DNA from: CAWDDG01 sp963801065
GTDB taxonomy: Bacteria; Actinomycetota; Actinomycetes; Jiangellales; Jiangellaceae
Direction of reading: 5' to 3'
Assembly: GCA_963801065.1 (NCBI GenBank)
Contig: CAWDDG010000007.1
Coordinates: 310,001 to 374,000, forward strand
DNA length: 64,000 bases
A program made the translations under genes and the position numbers. Below, one piece after another: positions 62,037 to 64,000 of the stretch. Below the pieces are notes generated by a model. The model was not told where the DNA came from. It was given only the letters and a program-made list of their open reading frames with translations, and did no database searches. The stretch's first letter is position 1. Each line of letters starts with the position of its first letter.

Positions 62037-63059
62037 GTGGCGCCCGTGGCAGCGCCGCACATCGAGATCGAGGTCGACGGGCACCCGGTCCGGGTCACCA
62101 ACCCGGACAAGGTGTACTTCCCGGCCGTCGGCGTGACGAAGCGCGAGGTCGTCGAGCACTACGTCGCGGTGGGGGAACCGATCGTGCGCGCCCTGCGCGA
62201 GCGGCCGACCTACCTGCAGCGATTCCCGGAGGGCATCGAGGGCGAGCAGATCTACCAGAAGCGCTTCCCCCGGTATGCCCCGGAGTGGGTACGGACGGTC
62301 CAGGTGACGTTCCCCTCCGGTCGCTCGGCCGACGCGCTGTGCGTGACCTCGGCGGCGGACGTCGCCTGGGCGGCCAACCTCGGGACCATCACGTTCCACC
62401 CGTGGCACGCCCGCGCCGCGGACGTGGACCATCCCGACGAGCTGCGTATCGACCTGGATCCACAGCCGGGCACATCCTTCGAGGATGCGCGGCGGGTCGC
62501 CGTCGAGGCCGTGCGCCCCCTGCTCGACGAGCTCGGCTATGTCGGCTTCCCGAAGACGAGCGGCGGTCGCGGCGTCCACGTCTACGTACGGGTCCAGCCG
62601 TTGTGGACGTTCACCGAGGTACGGCGCGCCGCGATCGCGTTCGCCCGCGAGGTCGAGCGGCGATCGTCCGGCCTGGTCACCACGGCGTGGTGGAAGGAGC
62701 AGCGCGGCGAGGCTGTGTTCGTCGACTACAACCAGAATGCGCGCGACCGGACGATCGCGTCGGCCTGGTCGGTTCGGCGCACGCCCGTCGCCACCGTGTC
62801 GACGCCGGTGACGTGGGACGAACTTCCCGACGTCTCGCCGGACGATTTCACCGTGCGGAGCGTCGCCGGACGATTTGCGGAGCTCGGCGACCCGCACGCC
62901 GCGATCGACGACGTCCATCACTCGCTCGAGCCGCTGTTGGAGATGGCCGCTCAGGACGAGGCAGGCGGCCTCGGAGACCTGCCGTACCCGCCCAACTACC
63001 CCAAGATGCCCGGTGAGCCCAAGCGGGTGCAGCCCAGCAAGGACCGGGACCTGCGCTGA
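62037..63059 (+). CDS. LigD-type primase/polymerase (PolDom), stand-alone
   Basis: The 340-residue protein begins with VRVTNPDKVYFPAVGVTKRE and shows YLQRFPEGIEGEQIYQKRFP, the metal-binding Asp pair in ELRIDLDPQPGTSF near residue 140, and TSGGRGVHVYVRVQPLW near 178. VDYNQNARDRTIASAWSVR lies near 236. These are hallmarks of the LigD polymerase domain used in non-homologous end joining. Unlike LigD fusions, there is no ligase domain; a ligase gene starts 734 bp downstream. GTG 62037 (or 62046) starts it. Confidence 0.94.
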   Translation: MAPVAAPHIEIEVDGHPVRVTNPDKVYFPAVGVTKREVVEHYVAVGEPIVRALRERPTYLQRFPEGIEGEQIYQKRFPRYAPEWVRTVQVTFPSGRSADALCVTSAADVAWAANLGTITFHPWHARAADVDHPDELRIDLDPQPGTSFEDARRVAVEAVRPLLDELGYVGFPKTSGGRGVHVYVRVQPLWTFTEVRRAAIAFAREVERRSSGLVTTAWWKEQRGEAVFVDYNQNARDRTIASAWSVRRTPVATVSTPVTWDELPDVSPDDFTVRSVAGRFAELGDPHAAIDDVHHSLEPLLEMAAQDEAGGLGDLPYPPNYPKMPGEPKRVQPSKDRDLR

Positions 63060-63082
63060 CCGTGAACCACTACCTGCTCGAC

Positions 63083-63111
63083 GGCGTCGCCGGCGGGGGG
63101 TTGGCGACGCC
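63083..63111. terminator. Hairpin between convergent genes
   Basis: A perfect 9-bp stem (63083-63091 with 63103-63111, GGCGTCGCC/GGCGACGCC) encloses an 11-base G-rich loop. It lies between the LigD-type polymerase gene and the convergent stress-protein-like gene. Confidence 0.55.
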
Positions 63112-63135
63112 TAGGGTTCGTCGTGGCGACGAGAC

Positions 63136-63675
63136 TCAGGGCTCCCGGTCGTCTTGATCCTCCTGCTCGGCCTCCGCCTCCCAATCGGGCTCTTCCTGGG
63201 CGAGCAGGTGGAGGACCGGCACCTTGAGGTTGCGCCTCGCCCGGTTGGTCCAGTCGACATGAAGGAACTCGGCGACGACATGGTGCCGGGTCAGGATGAC
63301 GACCTCGGCGCTGTCTCGCTCCCGAACCAGGGTTGCGAGCCGGTCGAGGGGATCGCTCGCCGTCACTTCGCCGTCGGCCGAGGCGCCGGCCTCACGGAAG
63401 GCCTGGACCGACTCGGCCAGCGTGCGCTCGCTGGCCTCGCGGATCTCTCGATGCACGCGCTCGAGGTCGGCATCGTCGAGATACAGGGCGGCGGTTCCCA
63501 TGACCTCGCTGGCCGCGAGCGATCCGATGGTGGCCTCGACGCGCGACGCTGCGTCCTCGACCGGGATGAGCACGTGGTGGTGGACCGCCTCGGGCGAATC
63601 GTGGTGGAGGGCGGTGATCTGGTGTGCGTCCCAGTGGGTGACCGGCTGCTCGACGAGCACGACGATGTCGTACAC
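63136..63675 (-). CDS. Universal-stress-like small protein
   Basis: The 179-residue product starts VYDIVVLVEQPVTHWDAHQI and has HHHVLIPVEDAASRVEATIG, then ERDSAEVVILTRHHVVAEFLH followed by LKVPVLHLLAQE, an alpha/beta pattern close to the universal stress protein fold. It has an acidic, Glu/Asp-rich tail. GTG 63675 has a good GGAGG site. It lies between the polymerase and ligase genes on the opposite strand. The family assignment is tentative. Confidence 0.65.
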   Translation of the reverse strand: MYDIVVLVEQPVTHWDAHQITALHHDSPEAVHHHVLIPVEDAASRVEATIGSLAASEVMGTAALYLDDADLERVHREIREASERTLAESVQAFREAGASADGEVTASDPLDRLATLVRERDSAEVVILTRHHVVAEFLHVDWTNRARRNLKVPVLHLLAQEEPDWEAEAEQEDQDDREP

Positions 63676-63792
63676 GGCACACCTCCGATGTCGATGTCCC
63701 ATCCTGGTAACGATGACGCCAGGGTGGGCGAGTTCCCCGGATCTTTGCGGGCCGGCGGCACCGAGGGCAACAGGTCGGGCACGATTGGACGC

Positions 63793-64000
63793 ATGGACCT
63801 GCCGGTGATGCCCCCTGTCGCGCCGATGCTCGCCAAGTCGGTGAAGTCGATCCCACCCGGTCTGCACTACGAGGGCAAGTGGGACGGGTTCCGCGCCATC
63901 GTGTTCCGGGACGGCGACGAGGTCGAGATCGGCAGCCGTAACGAGCGTCCATTCACCCGATACTTCCCGGAGCTGGTCGAGGCCGCCCGTGCGGAGCTGC
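63793..64000 (+). CDS. ATP-dependent DNA ligase, LigC/LigD-type (partial, 5' end)
   Basis: The first 69 residues reach the window edge and contain the ligase motif I HYEGKWDGFRAIVFRDG near residue 26, with the AMP-accepting Lys at about residue 29. IGSRNERPFTRYFPELVEA follows. It probably acts with the polymerase at 62037 in end joining. The rest of the gene is outside the window. Confidence 0.9.
   Translation, partial: MDLPVMPPVAPMLAKSVKSIPPGLHYEGKWDGFRAIVFRDGDEVEIGSRNERPFTRYFPELVEAARAEL

Overview
The window is a high-GC, gene-dense chromosome segment from an actinomycete. The evidence is a set of actinobacterial marker families: a SepH-type septation protein, DUF4193, DUF3093, DUF3710, DUF3159 and DUF3000 proteins, a paired CeoB/CeoC-like TrkA module, an F420-type LLM oxidoreductase, an IdeR/DtxR iron box and the coproporphyrin-dependent haem genes (hemE, hemY/cgoX, hemQ and cpfC). 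GTG starts and 1-4 bp stop/start overlaps are common. I would not go below class level without a phylogeny.

Region by region: 1-11.2 kb is accessory and partly decayed. It holds a chimeric sensor kinase remnant with a receiver-only regulator, a secreted beta-propeller protein, an alpha/beta hydrolase, one operon coding an ECF sigma factor, a zinc-finger anti-sigma-like membrane protein, an ABC ATPase and two membrane proteins, and a second ECF sigma gene. From 11.2 to 43 kb the order looks like the conserved actinomycete backbone: sepH, cpfC, inositol monophosphatase, NatAB-like ABC, DUF4193, DUF3093, dut, DUF3710, OB-fold, DUF3159, TrkA pair, APC permease, acnA, dxs. It is broken by accessory genes (sugar lactone oxidase, MHYT protein, DapA-like lyase, MerR regulator, amidase, an esterase-esterase-ATP-grasp trio) and by an AbiEi/DUF559 gene that has been inserted between DUF3159 and the TrkA pair. 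From 43 to 60 kb, fadBA and rnd-DUF3000-hemE-hemY-hemQ form backbone flanks around an accessory block (46.6-54.7 kb) with an AlkD-like protein, an FhuF-like reductase under an iron box, a surface-glycan-like gene set and a toxin-antitoxin pair. The last 4 kb carries msrB, two DoxX proteins and separately encoded LigD-type polymerase and ATP-dependent ligase genes.

How the genes work together: hemE, hemY and hemQ, with cpfC 42 kb away, make up most of the coproporphyrin route to haem. fadBA is a complete beta-oxidation pair. The TrkA pair and the divergent APC permease suggest K+ or amino-acid uptake control. The polymerase and ligase genes suggest bacterial end joining, although no ku gene is visible here.

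The most interesting signal is a three-copy, about 93-bp palindromic intergenic repeat at 14.1, 29.7 and 30.9 kb, with fixed internal spacing and matched changes at its two ends. Two copies bracket the AbiEi/DUF559 putative nuclease gene, a layout like REP sequences and their transposase. A caution for all users: at least seven genes, including the single hemE, are each interrupted by what reads as one extra base, so many apparent pseudogenes may be sequence errors.
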